Below are positions 56,661-64,000 of a DNA stretch of 64,000 nucleotides, piece after piece. The stretch is from Aggregatilinea lenta (GTDB taxonomy: Bacteria; Chloroflexota; Anaerolineae; Aggregatilineales; Aggregatilineaceae): assembly GCF_003569045.1 (NCBI RefSeq), contig NZ_BFCB01000002.1, positions 930,001 through 994,000 on the forward strand. The letters run 5' to 3'. Under the pieces are notes generated by a model. That model was not told where the DNA came from. It searched no databases and saw nothing but the letters and a program-made list of their open reading frames with translations. The position numbers and the translations under genes were made by a program. The stretch's first letter is position 1. Each line of letters starts with the position of its first letter.

Positions 56661-59600
56661 ATGGCAAGCGACGATCTGATCGGGGCACGTCTCGGGCAGT
56701 ACGAGATCAAATCCGTGCTGGGCCGGGGTGGTATGGCGATGGTCTACCTCGCCCGGCAGACCTCTATGGACCGCGATGTGGCGATCAAGGTCATGGCGCG
56801 CGAGCTGGCTGACGACGAGCAGTTCGTCCAGCGGTTCGAGCACGAAGCGCAGGTGATCGCCCGCCTCCAGCATCCCCACATCCTGCCCGTGATCGACTTC
56901 GGGCGCGAGGGCAAGAGCATCTACATCGTCATGCGCCTGGTGCGCGGCGGCAGCCTGGACGACCGGTTGCGCGGTGGCCCGCTTCCGCTGAAGACCGCCA
57001 GCCGTATGCTGACGCAGATCGCCAGCGCGCTGACCTTCGCGCACGAGCAGGGCGTCATCCACCGCGACCTGAAGCCGAACAATGTGCTGCTCGACGAACG
57101 CGACAACGCCTATCTGACCGACTTCGGCATCGCCAAGATGTTGGCCGGGACGAGCAAGCTCACGGCGACCGGCAACGTGCTCGGCACGCCCGCCTACATG
57201 GCCCCGGAGCAGTGGCGCGGCGAAGCCGTGGACGCGCGGACGGACATTTATTCGTTGGGCGTGGTGTTGTACGAAATGCTGTGCGGCTGCCTGCCGTTCT
57301 CCGGCGAGACGCCGTTCACGCTGATGTACAAGCACTTCAACGATCCGCCGCCGCTGCCGACCAGCATCAAGCCCGACCTGCCCAAGCCCATCGAAGCGGT
57401 GATCATGCGCGCGCTGGCCAAACATGCCGACGAGCGCTACCAATCCGCGGATGAAATGGCCGAGGACTTCAACCGCGCGGTGAACGGCCTGCCAACCGCC
57501 GCGCAGAACGTGCCCGCGCAGGACGCGCTGGACGCTACCCTCATCGGCGAGGGCGACTTCGCCACACAGGGCGGCGCGATGCGTCCCGGCGGCGACCAGC
57601 CCACGCTGGCCCCCCAGCCCGGCGGACCGCCTCCGGTCACGCCGCCGCCAATGGCCGCCGCGACCGCGTCCCCGGCGACGCCCGCCCCTTCGACCGTGGC
57701 TGCCGCGCAGAAACGCGGCCTCAGCCCCGTGCTGATCGCGGTCGCCGCAATCATCCTGATCGGGCTGATCGGCGGGGGCGGCTACTTGATATTCGGCGGC
57801 GGGGAAGACGAGCCAGATCCGACCCCGCTGGTGGTGCTGCCGACCGAGACCCCGACCGATACGCCTGCGCCTACTGACACGAACACGCCGCAGCCGACCG
57901 ACACGCACACGCCACAGCCGACGGCGACCGACACACCCGAACCGACCGCCACCAGCACCCCCGCCCCGACCAGCACGCCGCGCACCACCACGGCGACGGT
58001 CGTCACGGAGCGGGTCACCGTGCGGCGCGGGCCGGGCTTCGACTTTGAATCCATCGGCACGCTCGCGCGCGACGAAGAGGCGCTGGTCAACGGCGTCAGC
58101 AGCGACGGCGGCTGGTACCAGATCGTGTACGGCGCGCAGCTCGGCTGGATCTCCGCCGAATCGGTGCGGATCTCCGGTAACACGAATATTCTGGAGATCG
58201 ACTGGCCGACTGCCACGCCGGAGCCGTCCAACACACCGCTGCCGACCGACACCGACACGCCGGAACCAACGGCGACGCACACCCCCGAACCGACGCAGAC
58301 TGAGAGTGGCGCGACGCCGACGCTCGACCCGGCGCTGACCGATCCGGCGCTGTTCGTGCCGGCCAGCTTCGAGCCGATCACGCTGGACAACATCGACATC
58401 TCGCTCGATTACCCGACGGCGTGGGCTGAACCGACCTTCGTTGGCCGGGAGCATTCGCTCTATGCCGTGCCCGTGGCCGATCCGCTGTACGACCTTTACC
58501 CGTCGATCGTCATCGCACGCGGCACGCCGGACCAGCTCGTCACAGATGGCATGACCGACGACGCCACCGATCCGGCGACCGCCGTCGAGCACCCGTACGG
58601 CATCGACTTCGGGCCGGTGCACGAAGTAGTAAACGACTTCGCCTACCCCGCCTACAAGATCGACGTGCGCGAAGCGGACCTGCACGCCTGGGTGTGGCTG
58701 ATCGAAGTGGCCGGCGACGACTGGCTGTACGTCGTCGCGCTGGCCCCGACCGGCGACTACGACAAGGCGTTCGCCGATCAGGTGCTGAATCCGATGCTGG
58801 AAAGCCTGACAATCGACGACCAGCCGCTGGTGGCCGGGACAAGCACCACGGCCACGCCGGAATCGGGCCAGGTGCTGACCGATATGCCGCTCGTACTGGG
58901 GTCGCCCGTGCTGGATCGCTTCGACGACAACCAGAACCAGTGGCGCTTCGGCACCATCGCCGACGGCCACCTGACGCTGGAAATCCCGGAGCTGGACTTC
59001 CTGGGCTGGACGTTCTCCGACGTGCTGACGGACGTGGGTCCGGCGTTTTACATGCAGGCCACGATCCACCTCGTCGTGGAGCCGAATCGCTACGAGTACG
59101 GGCTGGTGTTCCGCACCGTCACCGACGCCGACTTCTACTTCTACTCGATCGACCACAACGGGCGCTACTCGTTCTTCAAGGCCGTGGACGGCGAATGGGT
59201 AGAGCTGATCCCGTATACGACGAACACGCTGACCCAAACGGGTCCGAACGCGGAAAACGTGCTCGGCGCGCTGGTGCTGGGCGACTACATCGAGTTGTAC
59301 CTGAACGGCGAGGTCATCGGCGCGGTGGTGGACGACTCGCACCTGACCGGCGACATGCGGCTGTCCGCGTACAGCTACTCGGATGCGGACGGTATGCCAA
59401 CCGTCACCTTCGACGACTTCGTGTACCTGCCGCTGAACATCCCCACCGACTCGACCTTTACCGAGCAGGCGACCGCCGTCATCGGCACGGTGCTGCCCGG
59501 CCAGGCGGAACTGCTGACGCTGCCGGAGTACACGTCGCAGCAGCTCGACACGTTCAATGAGGGCGATCAGGTGGTCATCTTCGCCCGCTCGCAGGACAGC

Positions 59601-60089
59601 CAGTTCCTGTTCGGCTATGGCAAGGATACGATCGGCTGGCTGGCCAGCAACCGCGTCAGCCTGACCCGCGCGGGTGAGGACGTAGCGCTGAACACGTTGC
59701 CGATGCTAGACGGCAACATCCAGGGCATCCGCGTGCAGGCATGGCCGATTGTGTGGACCGCCGCCGACGACGACGTGGGCCTGTCGTATGGGCAGACGGT
59801 AGACGCCGCGCTGGAAGAGGGCGGCACCGCGTCGTGGACCTTCAACGGGACCGAGGGCGACATCGTCACCGTGGCCGCCGAGGCCGCTTCCGGGCTGGAC
59901 ACATACCTGACGCTGACCGCGCCGGACGGCACGGTGCTGGTCGAGGATGACGACGACGGCCCCGGCCTGAACGCGCTGATCGAGGGCGAGGCGCTGCCCG
60001 CCACCGGCGTGTACACGGTCGAGCTGCGCAGCGTCAGCGGCGCGGGCACGGTCAACGTCACGCTGAGCAACGCCTCGGTCGGGCAGTAG
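56661..60089 (+). CDS. Transmembrane Ser/Thr protein kinase with multi-domain sensor
   Basis: This 1142-residue protein begins with a Hanks-type kinase (about 13-275): G-loop LGRGGMAMVY, K43, HRDLKPNN (D136), DFG (D154) and APEQW. A Pro-rich linker leads to a TM (about 355-377), then a Thr/Pro linker, an SH3b domain (about 444-505), another TP linker, a 150-residue alpha+beta domain (about 574-727), a LamG/DUF1080-like jelly roll (about 740-927), a second SH3-like part (about 935-1003) and a PPC-like beta domain (about 1045-1140). The kinase is likely active and senses wall or polysaccharide outside. The terminator follows. Confidence 0.92.
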   Translation: MASDDLIGARLGQYEIKSVLGRGGMAMVYLARQTSMDRDVAIKVMARELADDEQFVQRFEHEAQVIARLQHPHILPVIDFGREGKSIYIVMRLVRGGSLDDRLRGGPLPLKTASRMLTQIASALTFAHEQGVIHRDLKPNNVLLDERDNAYLTDFGIAKMLAGTSKLTATGNVLGTPAYMAPEQWRGEAVDARTDIYSLGVVLYEMLCGCLPFSGETPFTLMYKHFNDPPPLPTSIKPDLPKPIEAVIMRALAKHADERYQSADEMAEDFNRAVNGLPTAAQNVPAQDALDATLIGEGDFATQGGAMRPGGDQPTLAPQPGGPPPVTPPPMAAATASPATPAPSTVAAAQKRGLSPVLIAVAAIILIGLIGGGGYLIFGGGEDEPDPTPLVVLPTETPTDTPAPTDTNTPQPTDTHTPQPTATDTPEPTATSTPAPTSTPRTTTATVVTERVTVRRGPGFDFESIGTLARDEEALVNGVSSDGGWYQIVYGAQLGWISAESVRISGNTNILEIDWPTATPEPSNTPLPTDTDTPEPTATHTPEPTQTESGATPTLDPALTDPALFVPASFEPITLDNIDISLDYPTAWAEPTFVGREHSLYAVPVADPLYDLYPSIVIARGTPDQLVTDGMTDDATDPATAVEHPYGIDFGPVHEVVNDFAYPAYKIDVREADLHAWVWLIEVAGDDWLYVVALAPTGDYDKAFADQVLNPMLESLTIDDQPLVAGTSTTATPESGQVLTDMPLVLGSPVLDRFDDNQNQWRFGTIADGHLTLEIPELDFLGWTFSDVLTDVGPAFYMQATIHLVVEPNRYEYGLVFRTVTDADFYFYSIDHNGRYSFFKAVDGEWVELIPYTTNTLTQTGPNAENVLGALVLGDYIELYLNGEVIGAVVDDSHLTGDMRLSAYSYSDADGMPTVTFDDFVYLPLNIPTDSTFTEQATAVIGTVLPGQAELLTLPEYTSQQLDTFNEGDQVVIFARSQDSQFLFGYGKDTIGWLASNRVSLTRAGEDVALNTLPMLDGNIQGIRVQAWPIVWTAADDDVGLSYGQTVDAALEEGGTASWTFNGTEGDIVTVAAEAASGLDTYLTLTAPDGTVLVEDDDDGPGLNALIEGEALPATGVYTVELRSVSGAGTVNVTLSNASVGQ

Positions 60090-60145
60090 CGGCACGCAAA
60101 GCCGCGCGGCGCGCAACACACGACGCACTCCAACCGTAATACAGA

Positions 60146-60174
60146 AGGGCGGGCCTCATTAGCCCGCCCTTTTT
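60146..60174 (+). terminator. Rho-independent terminator after kinase gene
   Basis: AGGGCGGGC-CTCATTA-GCCCGCCCT followed by TTTTT. Confidence 0.92.
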
Positions 60175-60233
60175 CCACTGGGGTGGTCGGAATGAGCTGC
60201 TCCGTCACACTCCCGGCCCGGCCCACTTCCCGG

Positions 60234-60239
60234 TATAAT
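60234..60239 (+). promoter_or_regulatory. Putative -10 hexamer TATAAT
   Basis: Perfect TATAAT 30 bases before ATG 60270. Confidence 0.4.
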
Positions 60240-60269
60240 CTACGCGGAGCCACGAAACAAAGGACTGGT

Positions 60270-61667
60270 ATGATGAGCTTCGAACGCACGGACTTTCCTT
60301 TTCCAGACGACGAGCCGGACGAGACGCCTGCCGCCGAGGAACCCGCCACGGAGCCGCAGGACGACGCCGGCGCACTGCCGGACGTCGCACCGCCCCAGAT
60401 CGTGGCCGAAACGCCGATCGGCGGCATGCCGCGCCCGGTGATCCAGCCGCCCGCGCCGGATAGGGTTGAGCCGCCAGCCGCCGCACCTGCACCCGATCCG
60501 GACGCGGAGAGCGGCGGTCCGGATTCCGTTCCATCCATTGTGAGCAGCGTAGAGGCCGAAGCGGACGCCACACAGACGGACGCATCAGAAGCAGAAGCCG
60601 GGTCGGACGAGGGACCATCGCCGAGTGACGTCGCGCCCGCCACCGATGCACCGCTCGTGGAGGCGGTCGAAGCCGCCGAAGCACTGAAGGCGGCAGAAGC
60701 GGAGGCAGAAGCCAACGCGCCCGAGGAGCCGCCCGCGAGCGCCGCCCCGGTCGATGCGCCGGTTACCGGTGAACCCGCCATCGAGCAGCCTGTTCCGGAG
60801 TCGCCGACGCTGGTGTCACGCCCCACCGAGCCGAAGCCGCTGTTCGCCGCTGCGGATAAGATCGACAAGCCCGACGAGTGGGACGACGATCTCTCGCCGG
60901 AGCTGGCCGCGATCCTGTTCTCAGGCGAGGACGAGAAGCCCGCCCGGTCCCCGGACGCCGCACCGACGCCCGCTCCGGCGGCGACCGCGCATCCCGCGCC
61001 CGCGCCGACGCCGAAGACGCCCACACCTCCCGTCACCCGATCCGCCACGCCGTCCGCGATCACGCCGTCGCCCGCTACACCGCCACCGGCGCAGCCGGTC
61101 CACCTGACCGACACGGCGGACGCGCGCACGCTGCCGATCAGTGCGGAAGGCATCAGCGCCGCCGCGCCGGAGACGCGCCCGGAGGGTAAGGCCCGCTACG
61201 TGCGCGTCGAGGAGCCGCTGAAGGGCGACCAGGGCCAGCGCACGTCGGAAACGTGGGAGTACCAGGGGCCGGATCGCCCGCAGGTCAAGGGGCGCGAGCT
61301 GCGCACGGTGAAGATCGAGGAGTTCAGCTTCGCGGACGGGTCGTGGAAGTGGCGCTTCGAGCGCAAGTACGGCGATCGCGGCTACGACCGCCGCACGGTC
61401 CGCGCCAATGCGGATCGCTCGTACGTCGAGCGGGTGGACGAGATCAACGCGCCGGACGATCTGGCCGGGAAGCGTGTCAAGCGCCGCGACGAGGATGCGA
61501 TGATCCTGGCCGCGCCGGTGCAGGCCGCGCCGCCGCACCGGGGACTGCTCAGCCGCCTGTTCGGGCGCGGCGCGCAGCACGACGTGCCGCGCGGCGACCC
61601 GTCGTGGCGTTCGGCCACCCTCGACGAGGTCAAGCACGCCCGCAGAACTGGCGGCGACGCGTTCTAG
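60270..61667 (+). CDS. Charged Pro/Ala-rich protein with conserved C-terminal domain
   Basis: About 300 of 465 residues are low-complexity (Pro, Ala, Glu, Asp). One short conserved-looking segment (DEWDDDLSPELAAILFSGED) interrupts them near residue 200-220. The C-terminal 150 residues are ordered: strands such as RYVRVEEPLKGDQ, TSETWEYQGP, RTVKIEEFSF and SWKWRFERKYGDRGYD form a basic beta domain, then an Arg-rich tail. No signal peptide, so it is cytosolic. It lies directly after the kinase and may be one of its substrates, since disordered acidic regions suit phosphorylation, but this is only inferred. AAAGGA precedes ATG 60270. Confidence 0.72.
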   Translation: MMSFERTDFPFPDDEPDETPAAEEPATEPQDDAGALPDVAPPQIVAETPIGGMPRPVIQPPAPDRVEPPAAAPAPDPDAESGGPDSVPSIVSSVEAEADATQTDASEAEAGSDEGPSPSDVAPATDAPLVEAVEAAEALKAAEAEAEANAPEEPPASAAPVDAPVTGEPAIEQPVPESPTLVSRPTEPKPLFAAADKIDKPDEWDDDLSPELAAILFSGEDEKPARSPDAAPTPAPAATAHPAPAPTPKTPTPPVTRSATPSAITPSPATPPPAQPVHLTDTADARTLPISAEGISAAAPETRPEGKARYVRVEEPLKGDQGQRTSETWEYQGPDRPQVKGRELRTVKIEEFSFADGSWKWRFERKYGDRGYDRRTVRANADRSYVERVDEINAPDDLAGKRVKRRDEDAMILAAPVQAAPPHRGLLSRLFGRGAQHDVPRGDPSWRSATLDEVKHARRTGGDAF

Positions 61668-61686
61668 GCCAACCAACACCGGTCCC

Positions 61687-61733
61687 AAAAAAACCTAAGG
61701 TGAAGGGGCAGCAAACACACCCTTCACCTTAGG
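61687..61733 (-). terminator. Terminator of GAF-protein gene
   Basis: Minus strand CCTAAGGTGAAGGG / CCCTTCACCTTAGG, a perfect 14-bp stem with a 12-base loop, then TTTTTTT. Confidence 0.93.
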
Positions 61734-61762
61734 CCCCGCCAAAACCAGCTACTTACGTACCG

Positions 61763-62371
61763 TTACGCCACACCCTCTACCAGCATTCGCGCCGCCTGAT
61801 CACAAAATACGTCAAATACCCCCCGGTACAACCGGCTGCGAGCGGGATTATTGAGGTAGAGCACGCCGATGACTTCGTCGTCGGACCACAGCGGCCCGCA
61901 TAAGATCGACAGCGGCGTGTTGTCGTCCAGAGTGCGCACGAACAACTGCGATTCGCCCGATTTGACCGCCAGCGACACCGCCCGCCGGTCGGCGGCGACC
62001 AGGGTATGCGGCACGTAATGCCCCTGCATGTCGCGCCCGGTGCAGTAGCGCATGCGCCCGTCGTCCTCGTGCCGGATCACGTAGGCGTGCTCGGCGTGGA
62101 ATTGCTGAATGGCCCGCATCACCAGCGCATCCAGCCGGGAGCCGTAGCTCGCTATGCGACTCTGCCCGCCCGACGACGGCGCCGGAACGGGCGGCGAATA
62201 GGCATAGGGGGCCGTTGCTTCGGTAACCGGCTCTCCGGCCCAGGTTTGCTGCGCTTCCTGTGCCTCGAATGCGTCCCCCGCCTGAGGCACAGCCGCCCGA
62301 TCTTCACCCTCAGCCGCGTCGGGTTTCTTCAGAAACGCGATCAGCCTCCGTACAATGCTTGCGCTCGCCAT
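61763..62371 (-). CDS. GAF-domain protein
   Basis: The 202-residue protein has a short basic N-terminus, a disordered Ala/Glu/Pro linker (about 20-70) and a C-terminal GAF-like domain (about 75-200): LDALVMRAIQQFHAEHAYVI, LFVRTLDDNTPLSILCGPLW and EVIGVLYLNNP, the typical last GAF strand. GAF domains bind cyclic nucleotides or small effectors; there is no output domain. ATG 62371 is selected; a GTG at 62413 would add 14 residues. A perfect terminator follows the gene. Confidence 0.78.
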   Translation of the reverse strand: MASASIVRRLIAFLKKPDAAEGEDRAAVPQAGDAFEAQEAQQTWAGEPVTEATAPYAYSPPVPAPSSGGQSRIASYGSRLDALVMRAIQQFHAEHAYVIRHEDDGRMRYCTGRDMQGHYVPHTLVAADRRAVSLAVKSGESQLFVRTLDDNTPLSILCGPLWSDDEVIGVLYLNNPARSRLYRGVFDVFCDQAARMLVEGVA

Positions 62372-62561
62372 TGCAATAGTCACCCACCATTGCTTAAACA
62401 ACCCTTTTGGCACAGTTCTATACTCAGTATAGGAATAAGCCGCCGCCGTGCCTATAGCACTTGAATACTGTTAATTGTTTGGATCGCATTTACAACTGCT
62501 TTAATGATCCCGCAATGCTTGCCCACCGCAGATCGCGTGCGCGGCGGGCGGCAAGCTCGCC

Positions 62562-62567
62562 TATAAT
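62562..62567 (+). promoter_or_regulatory. Putative -10 hexamer TATAAT
   Basis: Perfect TATAAT 67 bases before GTG 62635. Confidence 0.35.
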
Positions 62568-62634
62568 GGAGACAGGAAGCCTTCGCGCGCCTTGCGCCGC
62601 GTGCCGCCCCGGCGGCAGAAATGGAACGCATCCG

Positions 62635-62826
62635 GTGAAGCTCACTCTCCGCACCCTGCTGCTCATCGTTGACGGGCTGGCGCTCGTCGGGTTGATCGCC
62701 TTCAGCGTGCTGGCGGCGCTCCATCCACGCCAGGACGGCTATCTCGTCGCGCAGATTGTGACGATCGTTGTCGTGCTGGTCCTGGCGCTGGTGCTGCGGC
62801 GGACGCGCCCGCCGCGGCTGCGGTGA
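62635..62826 (+). CDS. Small two-TM protein
   Basis: A 63-residue protein from GTG 62635 has two hydrophobic helices (RTLLLIVDGLALVGLIAFSV and LVAQIVTIVVVLVLALVL) joined by HPRQDG, and ends in an Arg/Pro tail. GGAA lies 8 bases before. It occupies a gap that has a good -10. No function can be given. Small membrane proteins of this size often modulate larger partners. Confidence 0.45.
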   Translation: MKLTLRTLLLIVDGLALVGLIAFSVLAALHPRQDGYLVAQIVTIVVVLVLALVLRRTRPPRLR

Positions 62827-62845
62827 CGGGAGCGGGAAACGGCGC

Positions 62846-62878
62846 AAAAAGCGGCGAGCCTCGGAAGAGACTCGCCGC
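62846..62878 (-). terminator. Terminator of LysM glycoside hydrolase gene
   Basis: Minus strand GCGGCGAG-TCTCTTCCGAGG-CTCGCCGC, then TTTTT, 40 bases after the stop. Confidence 0.92.
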
Positions 62879-62917
62879 GTGGTCAATCGAAAGGGTCGGA
62901 CGGTCGAGCGGTGGCGC

Positions 62918-64000
62918 TTACTGCAAGGCCGCGCCCAACGCCGAGCACGCCGGGCAGCCGCCACCCGGACGGACGATCGCGTATCCGGCAGCCGGGTCGG
63001 CGCCGTAGTCCGTGAAGTCCATGTTCCAGATGATCATCAGGCGGACCTTGCCGCTCTGGCGGGCGAGCTGTGCCGCACGGGCCAGCCACTGCGCCTGCTG
63101 CGCGACGGTGGTGTTGTTGCCCCACTCGAAGCCGGCGGGCAGCGCACCATAGCCCTCAGGGGTCACGTAGCCCAGCTCGGTGAAGCACAGAGGCCGCGAG
63201 CCGCCAAACGCGTTCCAGTAGGTGTTGACCATGCCCCAGAAGTAGCGCGTGTAGTAGTTGTCACGCGGGTCGCCCGTGGTCTGGTCCGGCGAGACGATGC
63301 CTTCGTTGTAGTGGATGCCGATGCAGTCCATGTAGTTGGCCGCACCCGCCGCCGCGAGGCCCGCGACGTAGCGGTCGTCGTTCCAGACGGCAGCCGAGCC
63401 AAACGCGCCTTCCGCGCCGGTCGGGGACGGGGCCGCGCTGATGACCATCACGCTGGAGTTCGCGCCCTTGATGGCGGAGTACGCCTTCTGGAGCATCTGG
63501 GTGTACATCTGCGGGCTGATCTGCCCGTTCGGCCATTCGCGGTCGAGGTTCGGCTCGTTCCAGACTTCGATCGCGTCCGGCCCCAGCGCGGCCACGCCGC
63601 CCAGGTAGCCCGCGAACTGGTCCATGTACGAGGTGCCGCCAGAGCCAAGCTGGCCCTTGTCGCCCACGATGCCGAGCAGGATGCGGAAGCCCTGGCCGTG
63701 CGCCTGATCGATCAGCGCCTTCACGCCGGACGGATCGTCACCCTGGGTGTAGCGCACCTGGCGTTTGATCCACGTCATTTGTGCCTGCCGCATCAGGTCA
63801 GGATAAGCGAAGCTGTCCACGTGCGCGCCCAAACCGAACGATCCGACCGGCTGGCCGGGGATCGGGGTGGCCTGCGGCGCAGTGGTGGGCTGCGGCTGGC
63901 CGGGGACCGCCGTCGGCTGCGGCGCGACGGTCGAACCCGGAATCGTCAGCACCTGACCGACGTAGATCAGGTTCGGGTTGGCGATGCCATTCGCTTGCGC
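62918..64000 (-). CDS. LysM protein with GH-A clan glycoside hydrolase domain (5' partial)
   Basis: The frame is open to the right edge, so the start lies outside. The visible N-terminus is the second half of a LysM domain (GIANPNLIYVGQVLTIPG), a peptidoglycan/chitin-binding unit. A Pro/Thr/Gln linker with repeated PGQPQPT leads to a TIM-barrel hydrolase (about 50-350). The acid/base Glu is in EVWNEPN and the nucleophile Glu is in CFTELGY, at clan GH-A positions (GH5/GH39-like). A Cys pair (GGGCPACSAL) ends the protein. It probably binds wall polysaccharide and cuts glycan outside the cell. A terminator follows. Confidence 0.85.
   Translation of the reverse strand, partial: AQANGIANPNLIYVGQVLTIPGSTVAPQPTAVPGQPQPTTAPQATPIPGQPVGSFGLGAHVDSFAYPDLMRQAQMTWIKRQVRYTQGDDPSGVKALIDQAHGQGFRILLGIVGDKGQLGSGGTSYMDQFAGYLGGVAALGPDAIEVWNEPNLDREWPNGQISPQMYTQMLQKAYSAIKGANSSVMVISAAPSPTGAEGAFGSAAVWNDDRYVAGLAAAGAANYMDCIGIHYNEGIVSPDQTTGDPRDNYYTRYFWGMVNTYWNAFGGSRPLCFTELGYVTPEGYGALPAGFEWGNNTTVAQQAQWLARAAQLARQSGKVRLMIIWNMDFTDYGADPAAGYAIVRPGGGCPACSALGAALQ

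Noticed and set aside
56607-59342. 911-codon minus-strand frame opposite the kinase
   Set aside because: Shadow of the kinase gene. Low-complexity Arg/Gly/Val translation, no ribosome site, no motif.
59615-61153. 512-codon minus-strand frame with Ser/Gly/Ala-rich translation
   Set aside because: Runs antisense through the end of the kinase gene, the terminator at 60146-60174 and the next gene; composition is that of a shadow frame.
1-64000. CRISPR array
   Set aside because: No regularly spaced direct repeats with unique spacers are present. The many repeats are dispersed, hairpin-forming and not arrayed.

Overview
The window is GC-rich (apart from a few AT-rich genes), densely coded on both strands and looks like a chromosomal segment of an aerobic Chloroflexota bacterium, probably class Anaerolineae. 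The pointers are a heliorhodopsin, a T-box-controlled stand-alone TrpB2, Thr/Pro-rich secreted proteins with TolB-like propellers, M29 aminopeptidases, a membrane Ser/Thr kinase with long extracellular repeats, and many short intergenic repeats of one modular type. This placement is inferred from gene content; there is no rRNA or ribosomal-protein marker.

Layout. 1-6334: partial membrane protein, M23 peptidase/propeller, two small cyclic-nucleotide-binding proteins around a membrane protein, YbaK-like editing protein and a secreted alpha/beta hydrolase. 6536-8243: tryptophan T-box leader and trpB2. 8472-10151: thioredoxin-like ferredoxin, tRNA-Glu(UUC) and a second M23 peptidase. 10293-13619: tandem M29 aminopeptidases and an AT-rich methyltransferase. 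13929-24230: two ABC export systems, a propeller lipid- or surface-type protein, a cytochrome P450 and a GbsR/MarR regulator with its own promoter and palindrome. 24594-28181: overlapping small gene pair, ornithine-cyclodeaminase-like enzyme, a lincosamide nucleotidyltransferase homologue and a membrane endonuclease/phosphatase-fold protein. 28400-30785: copper operon (double P19-like protein, PCuAC, SCO). 31167-40979: prephenate dehydratase, then a pterin/folate cluster (PCD, folE, FolM/PTR1-like reductase, folB, folK) that also holds a heliorhodopsin. 41060-45577: membrane proteins, heme O synthase, CorC/HlyC protein. 46025-56316: AT-rich TPR membrane protein, GT39-like glycosyltransferase, transporter, hydrolase, paired lipid-binding-like proteins, UDP-sugar epimerase, YhhN, GNAT. 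56661-64000: large Ser/Thr kinase, a charged/Pro-rich protein, GAF protein and a LysM glycoside hydrolase cut by the right edge.

The most unusual region is 34116-37720. A 169-bp copy of the 3' end of the pterin reductase gene is repeated directly at 37552-37720 with a single synonymous difference. Between the copies lies AT-rich DNA with two overlapping genes, one a PD-(D/E)xK nuclease of the QxK type, and an IS982-family insertion sequence placed 31 bp upstream of the pair. Without this insert the reductase gene would end 60 bp before the heliorhodopsin gene, so a reductase-heliorhodopsin operon appears to have been split by the island.

Other signals: a consensus promoter containing a perfect LexA-type box (45697-45726) that reads antisense into the CorC/HlyC gene; a 208-bp MITE-like element; and a composite intergenic repeat built from three or four modules in fixed order or its mirror image, present in nearly every long intergenic gap.
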